DNA of 64,000 nucleotides from Desulfovibrionales bacterium (GTDB taxonomy: Bacteria > Desulfobacterota > Desulfovibrionia > Desulfovibrionales > Desulfovibrionaceae). Both the position numbers and the translations under genes were made by a program. The notes beneath the pieces are model-generated. The model was given only the letters and a program-made list of their open reading frames with translations. It ran no database searches and had not been told where the DNA came from. The stretch spans positions 1 to 64,000 of the forward strand of contig JASGMV010000007.1 in the NCBI GenBank assembly GCA_030156255.1, in the 5' to 3' direction. This document shows, piece by piece, positions 39,638-48,336 of this stretch. Position 1 is the first letter of the stretch. Each line of letters starts with the position of its first letter.

Positions 39638-39942
39638 GCCGGCGTCCTCCTTCCGCAGCTATATAAGATCATTTTGAAACCAAAACCAAGTCCTGCGGTT
39701 TTGCTTTGCACGGGGAAAAGCTCGGTAGCCCGAGCGCGCCGCCCAAACCCTTCGTCTGCGGCTGCTCGGCGATGCGCCGGGAAGGGAGGGAGAAGAAGGT
39801 CTACAAGTGGCCCAGGCGACTCAATGAAACGCAAGGCGCCGGAAAACGACGTCAAAGCCATTGCGCGGCGATACGAGCCTGCGCTCCGGAAAGCATGCCC
39901 GCTTCTCTTTGCGCAAGCGGGGCGCCCGGTTTGCGTTCCGGC
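39638..39942. other. 305-base gap between rex and the metallo-hydrolase gene
   Basis: It holds the candidate promoter of the metallo-hydrolase-cdd pair (separate entry). The remainder is G+C-rich with short palindromes; I found no convincing gene and no clear terminator for rex. Confidence 0.45.
39660..39689 (-). promoter_or_regulatory. Candidate promoter of the metallo-hydrolase-cdd pair
   Basis: On the minus strand TTGGTT (39684-39689) and TATATA (39660-39665) are 18 bases apart, just upstream of the AAGGAGG ribosome site. Confidence 0.4.
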
Positions 39943-40602
39943 TCAGTCGGCGTTCTGCTCCTCGGCGGCTTCCTGCTCGCGCAGGGAGATGTCGAAGGAT
40001 AGGGAATAGAAGGTGCGGAACAAATCCACGTATTGGAGCGATACCTCGTCCGGCACGTTGATGCGCGTCGGCGCAAAGGTGACGATGCCCTTGATGTCGG
40101 CTTCCACCAAGTGGTTGGCCGCGCGTTGGGCGCGGTTGGGCGGGGTGGTGATGATGCCGATTTGGATGTCCTGCTCTTTGACGATGTGTCCCAAGCGGCT
40201 CGGGCTCTGGACCGCCAGATGGAACATCCTCAGCCCCAGCTTGTCCGGATCGCAGTCGAAGACGGCCTGGATGTGGAACCCCCTTCGGACGAATTCCCGG
40301 TTGCCCAGCAAGGCGCGCCCCAGATTACCTGCGCCGAATAATGCGCAACGCCAAACGCCGTCGATGGACAAGGCGCGCTTGATGGCCAGCTTCAAACTTT
40401 CCACCGCGTAGCCGACGCCGCGGATGCCGAAGTCGCCGAAGTACGCAAGATCCTTTCGGATTTGCGCAGGATTGGATTTGCAGGCTTTGGCCAGTTGATC
40501 CGAAGAGACGAGTTCTGCGCCGTCCCGGCTGAAGTTCTCGAGGACCTCCAGATAGACGGCCATTCTGTCGATAGTGGCTTTGGGAATGCGGCGATGCTTC
40601 AT
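39943..40602 (-). CDS. rex: Redox-sensing transcriptional repressor Rex
   Basis: This 219-residue regulator has an N-terminal winged helix (RIPKATIDRMAVYLEVLE through RKDLAYFGDFGIRGVGY) and a Rossmann domain with the NAD(H)-binding LFGAGNLGRAL. Rex binds DNA when NADH is low and releases it when NADH rises. The ATG at 40602 is preferred; a TTG at 40620 gives six more residues but lies in the atpE terminator. No good Shine-Dalgarno sequence is visible for either. It follows atpE on the same strand, so some rex mRNA probably comes from read-through of the atp operon. Confidence 0.93.
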   Translation of the reverse strand: MKHRRIPKATIDRMAVYLEVLENFSRDGAELVSSDQLAKACKSNPAQIRKDLAYFGDFGIRGVGYAVESLKLAIKRALSIDGVWRCALFGAGNLGRALLGNREFVRRGFHIQAVFDCDPDKLGLRMFHLAVQSPSRLGHIVKEQDIQIGIITTPPNRAQRAANHLVEADIKGIVTFAPTRINVPDEVSLQYVDLFRTFYSLSFDISLREQEAAEEQNAD

Positions 40603-40618
40603 GGATTCGAATTCAAAC

Positions 40619-40645
40619 AAAGAGGAGGCCCGCAGGCCCCCTCTT
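40619..40645 (-). terminator. Terminator between atpE and rex
   Basis: On the minus strand AGAGGGGGCC and GGGCCTCCTCTT form a stem with one mismatch, followed by TTTGTTTG. It sits only 17 bases before the rex ATG, so rex depends on read-through or on its own unseen promoter. Confidence 0.65.
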
Positions 40646-40678
40646 GTAAACGAAATGCTTCAAGTGTTCCTGTCGTGA

Positions 40679-41002
40679 TTAGGCGCCCAGGGGCTGCACG
40701 AAGAGGAGAATCAGGTTGACGACCAGAGCGTAGATCGAGAGGGACTCGATGAAGGCCAGGCCAAGGATCAAGGTCACGGTGATTTTACCACCGGCTTCGG
40801 GGTTGCGGGCGGTGCCTTCGCAAGCGGCTTTCAGGCCGAAACCCTGCCCGATGCCGCAACCGGCGGCGGCGATGCCCATGCCGATGGCGGTGGCCCAAGC
40901 GGCCACGGGGCCGACGACGGCGGCGCCTTCCGCAGCAAACGCGGCGGTGGCGGCGAGAACCAGAATCAAGGTGTTCACGGTGATAAGCAAAGCTTTACGC
41001 AT
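40679..41002 (-). CDS. atpE: F-type ATP synthase subunit c
   Basis: The 107-residue proteolipid is longer than usual: residues 1-23 look like a signal peptide (MRKALL... ending AFA), followed by the two-helix hairpin. Helix 1 has the GxGIGQG segment with Gln53; the ion-binding carboxylate in helix 2 is Glu86 in FIESLSIY. Gln53, Glu86, Ser87 and Tyr91 fall at the spacing of the Na+-binding residues Gln32, Glu65, Ser66 and Tyr70 of Ilyobacter c subunit, while Thr67 is replaced by Leu. The ion used is therefore open. It follows atpB and is the last atp gene before rex. Confidence 0.94.
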   Translation of the reverse strand: MRKALLITVNTLILVLAATAAFAAEGAAVVGPVAAWATAIGMGIAAAGCGIGQGFGLKAACEGTARNPEAGGKITVTLILGLAFIESLSIYALVVNLILLFVQPLGA

Positions 41003-41068
41003 CTGAGCTTCCTCCGGGTTGATGTATGTACGTGGTCAAAAAAGACCGTTTCCCCAATGTTGGATCGG

Positions 41069-41770
41069 CTAGTGAGCTTCTTCCAGGGCGCCCATGAGAT
41101 AGATCATGGGCAGCATGAAGAAGATGAACGCCTGGATCGTCTTGGCCAGGATGAACAGGAAATACATGGGCAGCGTCCCGAGGATCGGCGCCAGGGAGAA
41201 GAGAAGAATCAGAACGATTTCCTCACCCTTGATGTTGCCGAACAAACGAAGCGTGAGCGAGAGCGGACGCGCGCAGTGGCTGATGATTTCCAGAATAAGC
41301 ATCAGCGGCGCCAGGAAGCCCACAGGCCCCATGAAGTGTTTGATGTAGCCCGCGCCGTGATGTTTGATGCCGATGTAGTTGTAATAGACGAACACGAACA
41401 GGGCCAGGGCGAGGTTGGTGTTGACGTTCGCCGTGGGAGCGTCGCAACCGGGCACCAGGCCGATGAGGTTCATGGTCAGGACAAACGTGAACAAGGTGAT
41501 GAGCACCGGGAAGACCGTCCGGCCCTTTTCCCCGACGTTTACGACCACAAAGTCCTCCAGCCCTCCGACAATGATTTCGAAGAGATTTTGGACGCCTCCG
41601 GGCACCAAGCTCAGACGGCTTTTGACGATGAAACCGCAGATGAAAAGAATGGCCATGGCCATCCACATGTACCAGACATGCAAGGGGATCTCGATGCCCA
41701 AGAGGTTGTTGACCACTTGCATATAGAGAAGGGGATGCGGCAAACCTCCGCCGCCGGCTGCTGCAGACAT
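41069..41770 (-). CDS. atpB: F-type ATP synthase subunit a
   Basis: The 233-residue membrane protein forms the ion path beside the c ring. The essential Arg is in SLTLRLFGN, and the fold shows five to six hydrophobic segments. [21 protein letters not shown] is typical of the family. AAAGGAGG lies upstream of ATG 41770, the strongest ribosome site in the operon. It stands between atpI and atpE; the F1 genes and subunit b are elsewhere, as in other Desulfovibrionales. Confidence 0.94.
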   Translation of the reverse strand: MSAAAGGGGLPHPLLYMQVVNNLLGIEIPLHVWYMWMAMAILFICGFIVKSRLSLVPGGVQNLFEIIVGGLEDFVVVNVGEKGRTVFPVLITLFTFVLTMNLIGLVPGCDAPTANVNTNLALALFVFVYYNYIGIKHHGAGYIKHFMGPVGFLAPLMLILEIISHCARPLSLTLRLFGNIKGEEIVLILLFSLAPILGTLPMYFLFILAKTIQAFIFFMLPMIYLMGALEEAH

Positions 41771-41774
41771 CTTC

Positions 41775-42212
41775 CTACGCCTCCTTTACTTTCCGCCCGA
41801 TGATGTAAAACAATGCGGCCCAAAGCAACGCGTTGACCATCACCGTGGACAGTCCCGCGAGCAGAGCGATGATCGATACGTGGAGCCAGGCAATCAACAG
41901 GTACAGCAGAATTCCCGTGAGAATCAGCCGACCGTAGAATTGGAAGAGCAATGGCGCCACGGCCCCTTTGGCCAAATGAACCAGCCCTGGCGCCACCAGC
42001 GCCAGAGCGTAAAAATTGAGCGTGACGATGGCTGCGCCGGCGAAAAAACCGAGACTGGCTTTCGAAATACCGGCGGCTGCGAAAAACGCCAGAGCGGAGA
42101 GAAGGGCCAGCAGAATCTGGTTGCGCACCAACTGGCGAATCGCCTCGAGGCGGAATCCCCGCCGGTAGAGCGCCTTGTCCAGTCGCTGTATGATCCGAGC
42201 CGCTTGTTTCAT
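41775..42212 (-). CDS. atpI: AtpI-like ATP synthase accessory membrane protein
   Basis: The 145-residue protein has four hydrophobic segments (starting near residues 32, 55, 88 and 112) and sits directly before atpB with only four bases between. Position and topology fit AtpI (ATP synthase I), proposed to help assemble the c ring. The sequence itself is weakly conserved, so the call relies on context. Its ATG overlaps the preceding atpZ-like stop (ATGA). Confidence 0.75.
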   Translation of the reverse strand: MKQAARIIQRLDKALYRRGFRLEAIRQLVRNQILLALLSALAFFAAAGISKASLGFFAGAAIVTLNFYALALVAPGLVHLAKGAVAPLLFQFYGRLILTGILLYLLIAWLHVSIIALLAGLSTVMVNALLWAALFYIIGRKVKEA

Positions 42213-42493
42213 TCGTCGCCGCGCTTGTCGGTTTCGTCCGTCTCCGAGTAAGCCTGTTCCGTCCGCTTCTTGTCTTCGCGCATGAGTTTCTGCGTATCTT
42301 CGTAGACCATCATGAAACCCGCGGCGATGCCGCAAATAAGAAGGATCAAGAACAAATAGGGCCCGGTGCCGAGCCAGTCGTCAAGGAAGTAGCCGATGAC
42401 CGCCCCGACGAGGGTCGCCGAAACCATGTGCAAGCCCACGGTTCCCGCGATCATGAGAATCCCGAAGAGATCCTTGTGTCTGTCCCTGAACAT
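42209..42493 (-). CDS. AtpZ-like small membrane protein of the ATP synthase operon
   Basis: The 94-residue protein begins with a short basic stretch (MFRDRHKD) and has two membrane helices (residues about 10-32 and 40-62) with GAVIGYFLDDWLGTGPYLFL between them, the signature of the AtpZ/AtpI putative F0F1-ATPase subunit family. It ends in a charged tail. It is first in the operon and overlaps atpI by four bases. AtpZ is thought to bind Mg2+ or help assembly with AtpI; here the role is by homology. The start at 42493 is chosen on family length. Confidence 0.8.
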   Translation of the reverse strand: MFRDRHKDLFGILMIAGTVGLHMVSATLVGAVIGYFLDDWLGTGPYLFLILLICGIAAGFMMVYEDTQKLMREDKKRTEQAYSETDETDKRGDE

Positions 42494-42531
42494 TCTTGTT
42501 TCGCCTGGCTGATGGTCCGCATGCGCAGAGC

Positions 42532-42549
42532 TTGTGCCTTGGCTCACAA
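42532..42549 (-). promoter_or_regulatory. Rex-like operator upstream of the atp operon
   Basis: On the minus strand the site reads TTGTGAGCCAAGGCACAA. It matches the 18-base Rex consensus TTGTGA-N6-TCACAA in all but one half-site base. It lies 39 bases upstream of the atpZ-like ATG and just downstream of a candidate promoter, and the rex gene closes the same operon. Confidence 0.65.
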
Positions 42550-42558
42550 GGTAGCGGT

Positions 42559-42587
42559 TGCCTAGCACAAGCTCGTCTCCGCGTCAA
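42559..42587 (-). promoter_or_regulatory. Candidate promoter of the atp operon
   Basis: On the minus strand TTGACG (42582-42587) is followed after 17 bases by TAGGCA (42559-42564). The -35 box is good and the -10 box poor, which would suit a regulated promoter. The Rex-like operator begins ten bases downstream and would cover the transcription start. Confidence 0.4.
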
Positions 42588-42635
42588 TGGGGAAAGGTCT
42601 TGCGACCTCTGCGCGCCCTCATGGAGGGGTGACGC

Positions 42636-44012
42636 TTAATGTCCTGTAATCTTATATTTTTTTAGTTTGTACTGCAAGAGGCTCTTTGAGACCCCCAACA
42701 GTTCCGCCGCCTTCACCTGTATGAAATCCGTTCGCGCCAACGCCCGCCGCACCAGGGCTGCCTCGATCTTTTCCAGCGTTTCCGCCAGGTTTATCTTGGT
42801 CGGCAGCAGGTCCACCGCGCTTTTGAACTGGGACTCCTCGTCCTTGATTTCCGGCGGCAGGTCCTCCACGCCGATCATCTCTGCCTGGGCGAGCACCACG
42901 CAGCGCTCGATGACGTTCTCCAGCTGGCGCACGTTGCCGGGCCACTCGTAGCCGGCCATGTAGTCCATGGCCTCGGGGGTGAATCCCTGGAAGCGCTTGT
43001 TGTTTTCCTTGGCGAAATTTTCCAGGAAGTGGGCCGCAAGGTAGGGGATGTCCTCCCGGCGTTCGCGCAGGGGCGGAATGTTCACCTCCACCACGTTGAG
43101 GCGGTAGAAGAGGTCTTCGCGGAAATTCCCCGCCGCGACTTCCTCCTGCAGGGTTTTGTTGGTGGCGGCCACCAAGCGAATATCCGCCGTCACCGGGTCG
43201 ACGCCGCCCACTCTTTCGAAGGCTCTTTCCTGTAGTACGCGAAGCAGTTTTATTTGCAGGTCTTGGGAAATCTCGCCGATTTCATCCAGGAACAGCGTGC
43301 CCTTGTCGGCCAGTTCGAAACGGCCTCGTCGGCGGGCCACGGCTCCGGTGAAGGAGCCTTTTTCGTGGCCGAACAGTTCGCTTTCCAGCACGCCGGGATT
43401 CAGCGCCATGCAGTTCACGGCCACAAAGGGGCCGTGCCGGCGGGGCGAAGCGAAGTGGATGGCCCGGGCCACCAACTCCTTGCCGGTGCCGGATTCGCCG
43501 GAGATGAGCACGGTGGAGCGGCTGGGAGCGGCCTTGTCCACCATCTCCAGCACCTGCCGCATGGCCCGGCCGCGGGCCACGATGCGATTGAGGCCGTAGC
43601 GCTCCTCCAGATTCTGGCGGAGCAGACGGTTTTCCCGTTGCGCTCCGGCGAACTGCGACGCCTTGGACACCGCAAGCAGCAGCTCCTCGTTGGCGAAGGG
43701 TTTGGTGATGTAATCGAAGGCCCCCAGCTTCATGGCCTCCACGGCGGACTCGATGGAGCCGAAAGCGGTCATGATGATCACGGGGATGTGGGGATAGTTG
43801 CGCTTGACGTGCTCCAGCACTTCCTGGCCCGAGACTTTGGGCATCTTCATGTCCGTGATGACGACGTCCACCTCCGAGTCCTCCAGAAAGGCGAGACCGG
43901 TCTCGGGGTCTGGCAGGGCCGTGATCTTATATCCTTCGTCGGAAAGGATGGCTTCGAGAACCAGCAGATAGTTCCGCTCGTCGTCGAGAATGAGGATGTG
44001 GCTGCTGCTCAT
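42636..44012 (-). CDS. NtrC-family sigma-54 response regulator
   Basis: The 458-residue protein has a receiver domain (residues about 5-120; acceptor Asp in VVITDMKMP, Lys in ITKPF), a sigma-54 AAA+ domain (residues about 145-380; Walker A GESGTGKE, the GSFTGA loop that contacts sigma-54, Walker B LFLDEIGE), and a Fis-type HTH at the C-terminus (VKAAELLGVSKSLLQYKLKKY). It therefore activates sigma-54 promoters when phosphorylated. The histidine kinase gene lies 21 bases upstream and forms its partner. The signal is unknown; the ZraR/AtoC-like group is the nearest. Confidence 0.94.
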   Translation of the reverse strand: MSSSHILILDDERNYLLVLEAILSDEGYKITALPDPETGLAFLEDSEVDVVITDMKMPKVSGQEVLEHVKRNYPHIPVIIMTAFGSIESAVEAMKLGAFDYITKPFANEELLLAVSKASQFAGAQRENRLLRQNLEERYGLNRIVARGRAMRQVLEMVDKAAPSRSTVLISGESGTGKELVARAIHFASPRRHGPFVAVNCMALNPGVLESELFGHEKGSFTGAVARRRGRFELADKGTLFLDEIGEISQDLQIKLLRVLQERAFERVGGVDPVTADIRLVAATNKTLQEEVAAGNFREDLFYRLNVVEVNIPPLRERREDIPYLAAHFLENFAKENNKRFQGFTPEAMDYMAGYEWPGNVRQLENVIERCVVLAQAEMIGVEDLPPEIKDEESQFKSAVDLLPTKINLAETLEKIEAALVRRALARTDFIQVKAAELLGVSKSLLQYKLKKYKITGH

Positions 44013-44033
44013 GGGGTTGACTGTAGCACAGGG

Positions 44034-45482
44034 TTACACGGAGTCCAATGCGCCGGGCTTGCGGGGGATGGTCAGGTCCACGCGAGCCCCGCCCCCAGGG
44101 TTGTCGCCAAGCTTCATGCCGGCGTGGTGGCTGTCCAGGATGTTCTTGACGATCGCCAGGCCCAAGCCGGTGCCCGTGTCCTTTGTGGTGAAGAACGGGT
44201 CCATGATCTTGTCCCTGGACACCGGATCGAAGCCGGGGCCGGTGTCGAGGAAGGAAAGGCGCAGCGTGGTTTTGTCCTGTTCGCCCCGGATGGTCAAAAC
44301 GCCCTCGGAGCCCATAGCCTGCAAGGCGTTGACTATGATGTTGTAAAACGCCCGGTACAGAAGGTCCTTGTCCCCTTCAACGTCCAGGTCCCCGGGATAC
44401 TCCTGCCGGATTTCGCAGCCGCCGGAAGCTTCGTCCCGCGACAGGAGGAAGGCCGCCTGGGTCAGGAGGTTGGAGACGTCCACGACGCTTTGCTTGGGCT
44501 GCTTGGGGCGGGCGTAGTCCAGAAAGTCCGTGACGATGCGGGACAACCGGCGGGATTCCTCCACGATGGCCGCAAGGATTTTGGTGTTGCCCCAGTTGTC
44601 TTTGCGGGCCTTGCCGAGCAGCAACTCGGCGCTTGAGCGGATGATGCCCAGCGGGTTGCGTATTTCGTGGGCCACGCCGGCCACCATGCGGCCCATGCCG
44701 GCCAGCTTTTCCTGCTGCATGAGATGGCGTTCGAGCCGCTCACGCTCCCTGGCCTGCTCCATGTTCATCCGGTCGGCCCGGCGAAGAACCATCAGCATGA
44801 TGAGGAACAGGACCAGGGCGCCCAGGCTGGAGGTGGCCACCACGAGCCGGGAGAAGGTGATGACGGCTCCGTAGTCTTTGGTGATGTCCTGCGTGAACAT
44901 GAGCACGCCGATGATGGGCTCCCCCGTGACGGGAAAGGTGGGGGACCGCTCGGCGCGCAGGGGATAGATGGTTTGCATGACCACGGACTCGGGCGACAGC
45001 GACACCTTGAAGAAAGCCAGCAGGCTCGAAACGCTGCGGATGATTTTGAAGCTGTGCTCTCCGTGCTCGAAGGCGCGCTTGACGAACTCCCCGGCCAGGC
45101 CGGTCTTGCCCACCATCGCAGGGTCCGATGAGTAGGTGATCTGGTTGTCCGGGCCGTAGATGCGCACGTCCAGCGGGTGGAAGCTGTGCAGCGTGGAGGT
45201 GATGGTCTGGTCCAGCCGGGCGTATTGCGTCTTGCTGGACAGGTTGATGCGGCCGAATCCCACCAGGGTGGGCAGCATAAAACGCCGGTAGACCTGGTGG
45301 TTGACGTTTTCGGCCAGCAACAAGGCGAATTGCCTTTCCTTGGCGAGCAGAACCTCCTGGGCGAAGTTGGAGACGAAAACGGAGAGGGTCAGGCTGAAAC
45401 CCAAAATGAGCGCAAAAAAGCTCCAGGAGAGGAATTTGACCAGCTTGAAGGGGCGCTTGTTGTCTCGTTTGAACTTTATCAT
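44034..45482 (-). CDS. Membrane sensor histidine kinase
   Basis: The 482-residue kinase has two transmembrane helices (residues about 16-40 and 210-235) enclosing a periplasmic sensor of about 170 residues. The dimerisation/phospho-acceptor box is GVAHEIRNPLGII, and the ATP-binding domain shows N (NIIVNALQAM), DTGPGF, a TTKDTGTGLGLAIV lid and a Gly-rich end. It is an NtrB/ZraS-like kinase and pairs with the sigma-54 regulator directly downstream. The periplasmic region has no motif I recognise, so the signal is open. Confidence 0.93.
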   Translation of the reverse strand: MIKFKRDNKRPFKLVKFLSWSFFALILGFSLTLSVFVSNFAQEVLLAKERQFALLLAENVNHQVYRRFMLPTLVGFGRINLSSKTQYARLDQTITSTLHSFHPLDVRIYGPDNQITYSSDPAMVGKTGLAGEFVKRAFEHGEHSFKIIRSVSSLLAFFKVSLSPESVVMQTIYPLRAERSPTFPVTGEPIIGVLMFTQDITKDYGAVITFSRLVVATSSLGALVLFLIMLMVLRRADRMNMEQARERERLERHLMQQEKLAGMGRMVAGVAHEIRNPLGIIRSSAELLLGKARKDNWGNTKILAAIVEESRRLSRIVTDFLDYARPKQPKQSVVDVSNLLTQAAFLLSRDEASGGCEIRQEYPGDLDVEGDKDLLYRAFYNIIVNALQAMGSEGVLTIRGEQDKTTLRLSFLDTGPGFDPVSRDKIMDPFFTTKDTGTGLGLAIVKNILDSHHAGMKLGDNPGGGARVDLTIPRKPGALDSV

Positions 45483-45507
45483 CAGCCTGCCGGATCGGCG
45501 TTGTCGG

Positions 45508-45543
45508 TAATCAAAGCGGAGGCCCCGCGGACGGGGCCTCCGC
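45508..45543 (-). terminator. Terminator between pgi and the histidine kinase
   Basis: A perfect 12-base stem (GCGGAGGCCCCG at 45516-45527 with its complement at 45532-45543) lies 35 bases after the pgi stop on the minus strand and is trailed by TTTGATT. Confidence 0.75.
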
Positions 45544-45578
45544 TTGCGCAGACATGGTTGCGGCGGCCGAAGGCCGTT

Positions 45579-46913
45579 TTAAATATCTTGAACGTCTTTG
45601 TTCGCGTCCAGGAAGGCCTTGAGGTCGGCCTTTTCCCCGGCGAGCCCGTCGGCGCCGAGACGGGCCTTGGCCAGCCGCTTGCCGAGCTCCACGGCGGGCT
45701 GGTCAATAGGGTTGATTCCCATCATCCAGCCGGTGAGCACGGTGGCCGACTCCAAAAGCCCCATCAGCGCTCCGGCGCAGTAGGGGGTTTCGTCCTTGAA
45801 GGCCAACTCGACCAGGGGAACGCCGGTCTTCACCAGCGCCATCCGGGTTCCCAAGGCCTCGGCGTGGAGCAGCTCCCCGAACTTCTTGCCATGGAGGTAA
45901 GGGAAGGCTGCGGGAAGCTCTTTCGGGAAGGGGCGTCCTTCGGGCGTATTTTGGCAGGTGAGGAACAAGCAGGCCTTGTTGCGCGGCCCGTCCAGGAACA
46001 TCTGGTTCACGGAATGCTGGTCCGTGACGCCCACTGCGCCCAAGGGCATGGAGCCTTTGCCCTCTTTGCCCAGGCTTTCGGCCCACAGCTGGCTGAACCA
46101 GTCCTTGTAGGCGGCCCAGGCCGGCATGTAGCAGAAAAAGATCAGTTCGTTGTAGCCGGCGTCCATCAAGCCCGCATTCCATGCGGCCAGCCGGTACGCC
46201 GGATGGGCCGCCACGGCTGCGGGATCGCCGGAGGCCAGGACTTTGTTGACGTCCAGGGCGCCTTGGACCAGCGCCTCGTAGTCGATTCCCATGAACGCCG
46301 CCGGGACCAGCCCTACGGCCGAGATGGCGGAGTAGCGGCCGCCGAGGTTGTCCGGCACGGGGAGGCTTTTCGCTCCCATGGCCGTCGCTTCCTCGCGCAA
46401 AAAGCCTTTGGCCTCATCCGTGATGAGCAGCAGGTGGTCCTTGAAGTCGTCGCCCAGTTTTTCCTGGAGCCATTGCTTGGCCAGGATGTATTGGCTGATG
46501 GTCTCGATGGTGCCGCCGGACTTGCTGATGACCACCACCAGCGTTTTTTCGGCCGGCAGGCTCTGGAAGTAGGCCTCCAGGCTGTGAACATCCACGTTGT
46601 CCGCGATCCACAGCCAGGGACCCTGGTGCCCGGGGCGGTCCTGCTGGGGGAAGAACGACTTCTGCAGGGCGCGGGCGCCCAGGGCCGAGCCGCCGATGCC
46701 CAGCACGAGCATGTGCTCGAAACGGGCCAGTCGGGGTTTGAGGCCCGCCAGGTCGGACTTCAGCTCCGGCCAGAAAGGCAGGGTCAAATAGGGAAGCTTC
46801 CCTCCCTTCACTTCGCCGCCGAGCCGGTCGGCAATGGTCTGGGCCGAGGGGGCGGCCGGTTCGGAAATGCGTCCTAAAAAGGCGTTCGTCCAGTCAAGCG
46901 CACCTGCCGCCAT
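45579..46913 (-). CDS. pgi: Glucose-6-phosphate isomerase
   Basis: The 444-residue enzyme interconverts glucose-6-phosphate and fructose-6-phosphate. GIGGSALGARAL, VISKSGGTIET and GGRYSAISAVGL are the sugar-phosphate binding signatures; QHSVNQMFLDGP and the following KLAxxR-type end also fit. Length matches the shorter bacterial PGI group rather than the 550-residue E. coli type. The first 20 bases overlap the end of the aminotransferase gene on the same strand, so translation is coupled. A strong terminator follows. Confidence 0.93.
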   Translation of the reverse strand: MAAGALDWTNAFLGRISEPAAPSAQTIADRLGGEVKGGKLPYLTLPFWPELKSDLAGLKPRLARFEHMLVLGIGGSALGARALQKSFFPQQDRPGHQGPWLWIADNVDVHSLEAYFQSLPAEKTLVVVISKSGGTIETISQYILAKQWLQEKLGDDFKDHLLLITDEAKGFLREEATAMGAKSLPVPDNLGGRYSAISAVGLVPAAFMGIDYEALVQGALDVNKVLASGDPAAVAAHPAYRLAAWNAGLMDAGYNELIFFCYMPAWAAYKDWFSQLWAESLGKEGKGSMPLGAVGVTDQHSVNQMFLDGPRNKACLFLTCQNTPEGRPFPKELPAAFPYLHGKKFGELLHAEALGTRMALVKTGVPLVELAFKDETPYCAGALMGLLESATVLTGWMMGINPIDQPAVELGKRLAKARLGADGLAGEKADLKAFLDANKDVQDI

Positions 46914-48123
46914 TGCTCGCCTCCTTGCTGTGTTGCTTGCGGGGGAGTTTGGAGAGGAATTGCTCTATGTGTTTCAATGCCTTATTCAGGGTCTGCTCGG
47001 ATACCGCATAGGACAGCCTGATGCAGCGGGGGTCGCCGAAAGCGGCGCCCGGCACGGCGGCTACGCCGGCCTCCTCCAGCAGCTTTGTGCAGAGAACCGT
47101 AGTGTCCGGGATCTCGTCGCTGAGGTAGTGCTCCAGCACCGGGAACAGGTAGAAGGCGCCTTCGGGCTTGGGGCAGCTCACGCCGGGCCAGCGGCTGATG
47201 GACTCCAGGGCCGTGTCGCGCCGCGCCGCCAGCTCTTTGACCATGTTTTCTACATGGTCCAGGGGGCCTTGCACCGCGGCCAGGGCGGCCCATTGGGCGG
47301 GGGTGCTCACGTTGGAGGTGGACTGGCTCTGGAGCTTGGAGCAGGCCTTGATCAGCTCTGCGTGCGCCAGGGTGTAGCCCACCCGGAGTCCGGGCATGCA
47401 GAAGGTCTTGGACAGGGCGCCCGAAATGGCGACGCTTTCAGGGTATTTCTCCCAGAACCCGGTGAGGGTTGCGTGCTTGGCCGGCGGGTTCACCATGAGG
47501 TCGTAGACCTCGTCCGAGATGATGAATACTCCGCGGCGGCGCGCCCATTCGGCGATCTCGGTCATCTGCTCCTGGGGATAAACCCGACCCGTGGGGTTGC
47601 TCGGGGAGTTCAGGATCAGGACCCGCGTGAGCGGCGAGCTGGCCGCCTCCAGGTCCTGGACCGAAATGAGGAACCCGGAATCCTCGGTGGCGGCCACGAA
47701 GCGGGCGACGCCCCCGGCCAGTTCGACCATGGCCGGATAGGAGACCCAGTAGGGAGAGGGCACGAGCACCTCGTCTCCGGGATTCACCAGGGCCATGATC
47801 AAATTGTAAAGGGAATGCTTGCCGCCGTTGCTGATGAGCATGTTGTCGGCCTTGGCCTGCACCCGGTAGATGCGCCCGAAGTAGTCCTTGGCGAAGGCCT
47901 CGCGCAGCTCCGGGACGCCTGGAACGGGAGTGTAGCGGGTTTTTCCCTGATCCAGGGCGGCCTTGGCCGCCTCGATGACGTGGGGGGGCGTGGGGAAGTC
48001 GGGTTCGCCCACCGCAAGGCTGATGACCTCGCGTCCTTGGGCCTTGAGCTCTAGCGCCTTGGTGTTCACGGCCAGGGTGGCCGAGGGCTTGATGCGCGCC
48101 AATCGCTCGGAAATAGATATCAT
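46894..48123 (-). CDS. Class I aminotransferase (aspartate aminotransferase family)
   Basis: This 409-residue PLP enzyme belongs to aminotransferase subgroup I-gamma: VGEPDFPTPPHV near the N-terminus, NSPSNPTGRVYP, DEVYDLM, the PLP lysine in SGALSKTFCMPGLRVGY, and the substrate Arg in RLSYAVS. Aspartate is the likely substrate, but prephenate or other acids cannot be excluded. The ATG at 48123 follows AGAGAGG by eight bases. It is upstream of and overlaps pgi, and is divergent from nrdJ. Confidence 0.92.
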   Translation of the reverse strand: MISISERLARIKPSATLAVNTKALELKAQGREVISLAVGEPDFPTPPHVIEAAKAALDQGKTRYTPVPGVPELREAFAKDYFGRIYRVQAKADNMLISNGGKHSLYNLIMALVNPGDEVLVPSPYWVSYPAMVELAGGVARFVAATEDSGFLISVQDLEAASSPLTRVLILNSPSNPTGRVYPQEQMTEIAEWARRRGVFIISDEVYDLMVNPPAKHATLTGFWEKYPESVAISGALSKTFCMPGLRVGYTLAHAELIKACSKLQSQSTSNVSTPAQWAALAAVQGPLDHVENMVKELAARRDTALESISRWPGVSCPKPEGAFYLFPVLEHYLSDEIPDTTVLCTKLLEEAGVAAVPGAAFGDPRCIRLSYAVSEQTLNKALKHIEQFLSKLPRKQHSKEASNGGRCA

Positions 48124-48336
48124 TGTTCGCGCCTCTCTCATGATATTGTCCGCCGCGCGTCCGCGAATACCTGGCGCGGGGCGCGGCGTGGTCTTATGTC
48201 TAGAGGAAATGCGACCGGAGGACAACTCCGCAGGGGGCCTCGGGCGCGCTTTAATTTCAAAATGTTCTCGTATATTCTGTCGGCTGCATGAAAGCCTGGA
48301 GCCGAGAAAAATCCCCACGGAAGAAGGAAACCGCGA

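Noticed and set aside
40603-40620. TTG at 40620 as the rex start
   Set aside because: It adds six residues outside the Rex family alignment, lies on the atpE terminator and has no ribosome site; ATG 40602 fits better.
42591-42607. Small hairpin GGTC-GCAA-GACC after the sigma-54 regulator gene as a terminator
   Set aside because: The four-base stem is too weak and overlaps the atp promoter region; it is not listed as a terminator.
48142-48336. Possible cobalamin riboswitch before nrdJ
   Set aside because: I looked for a B12 box (GCCACTG-like) and the paired elements and saw none.
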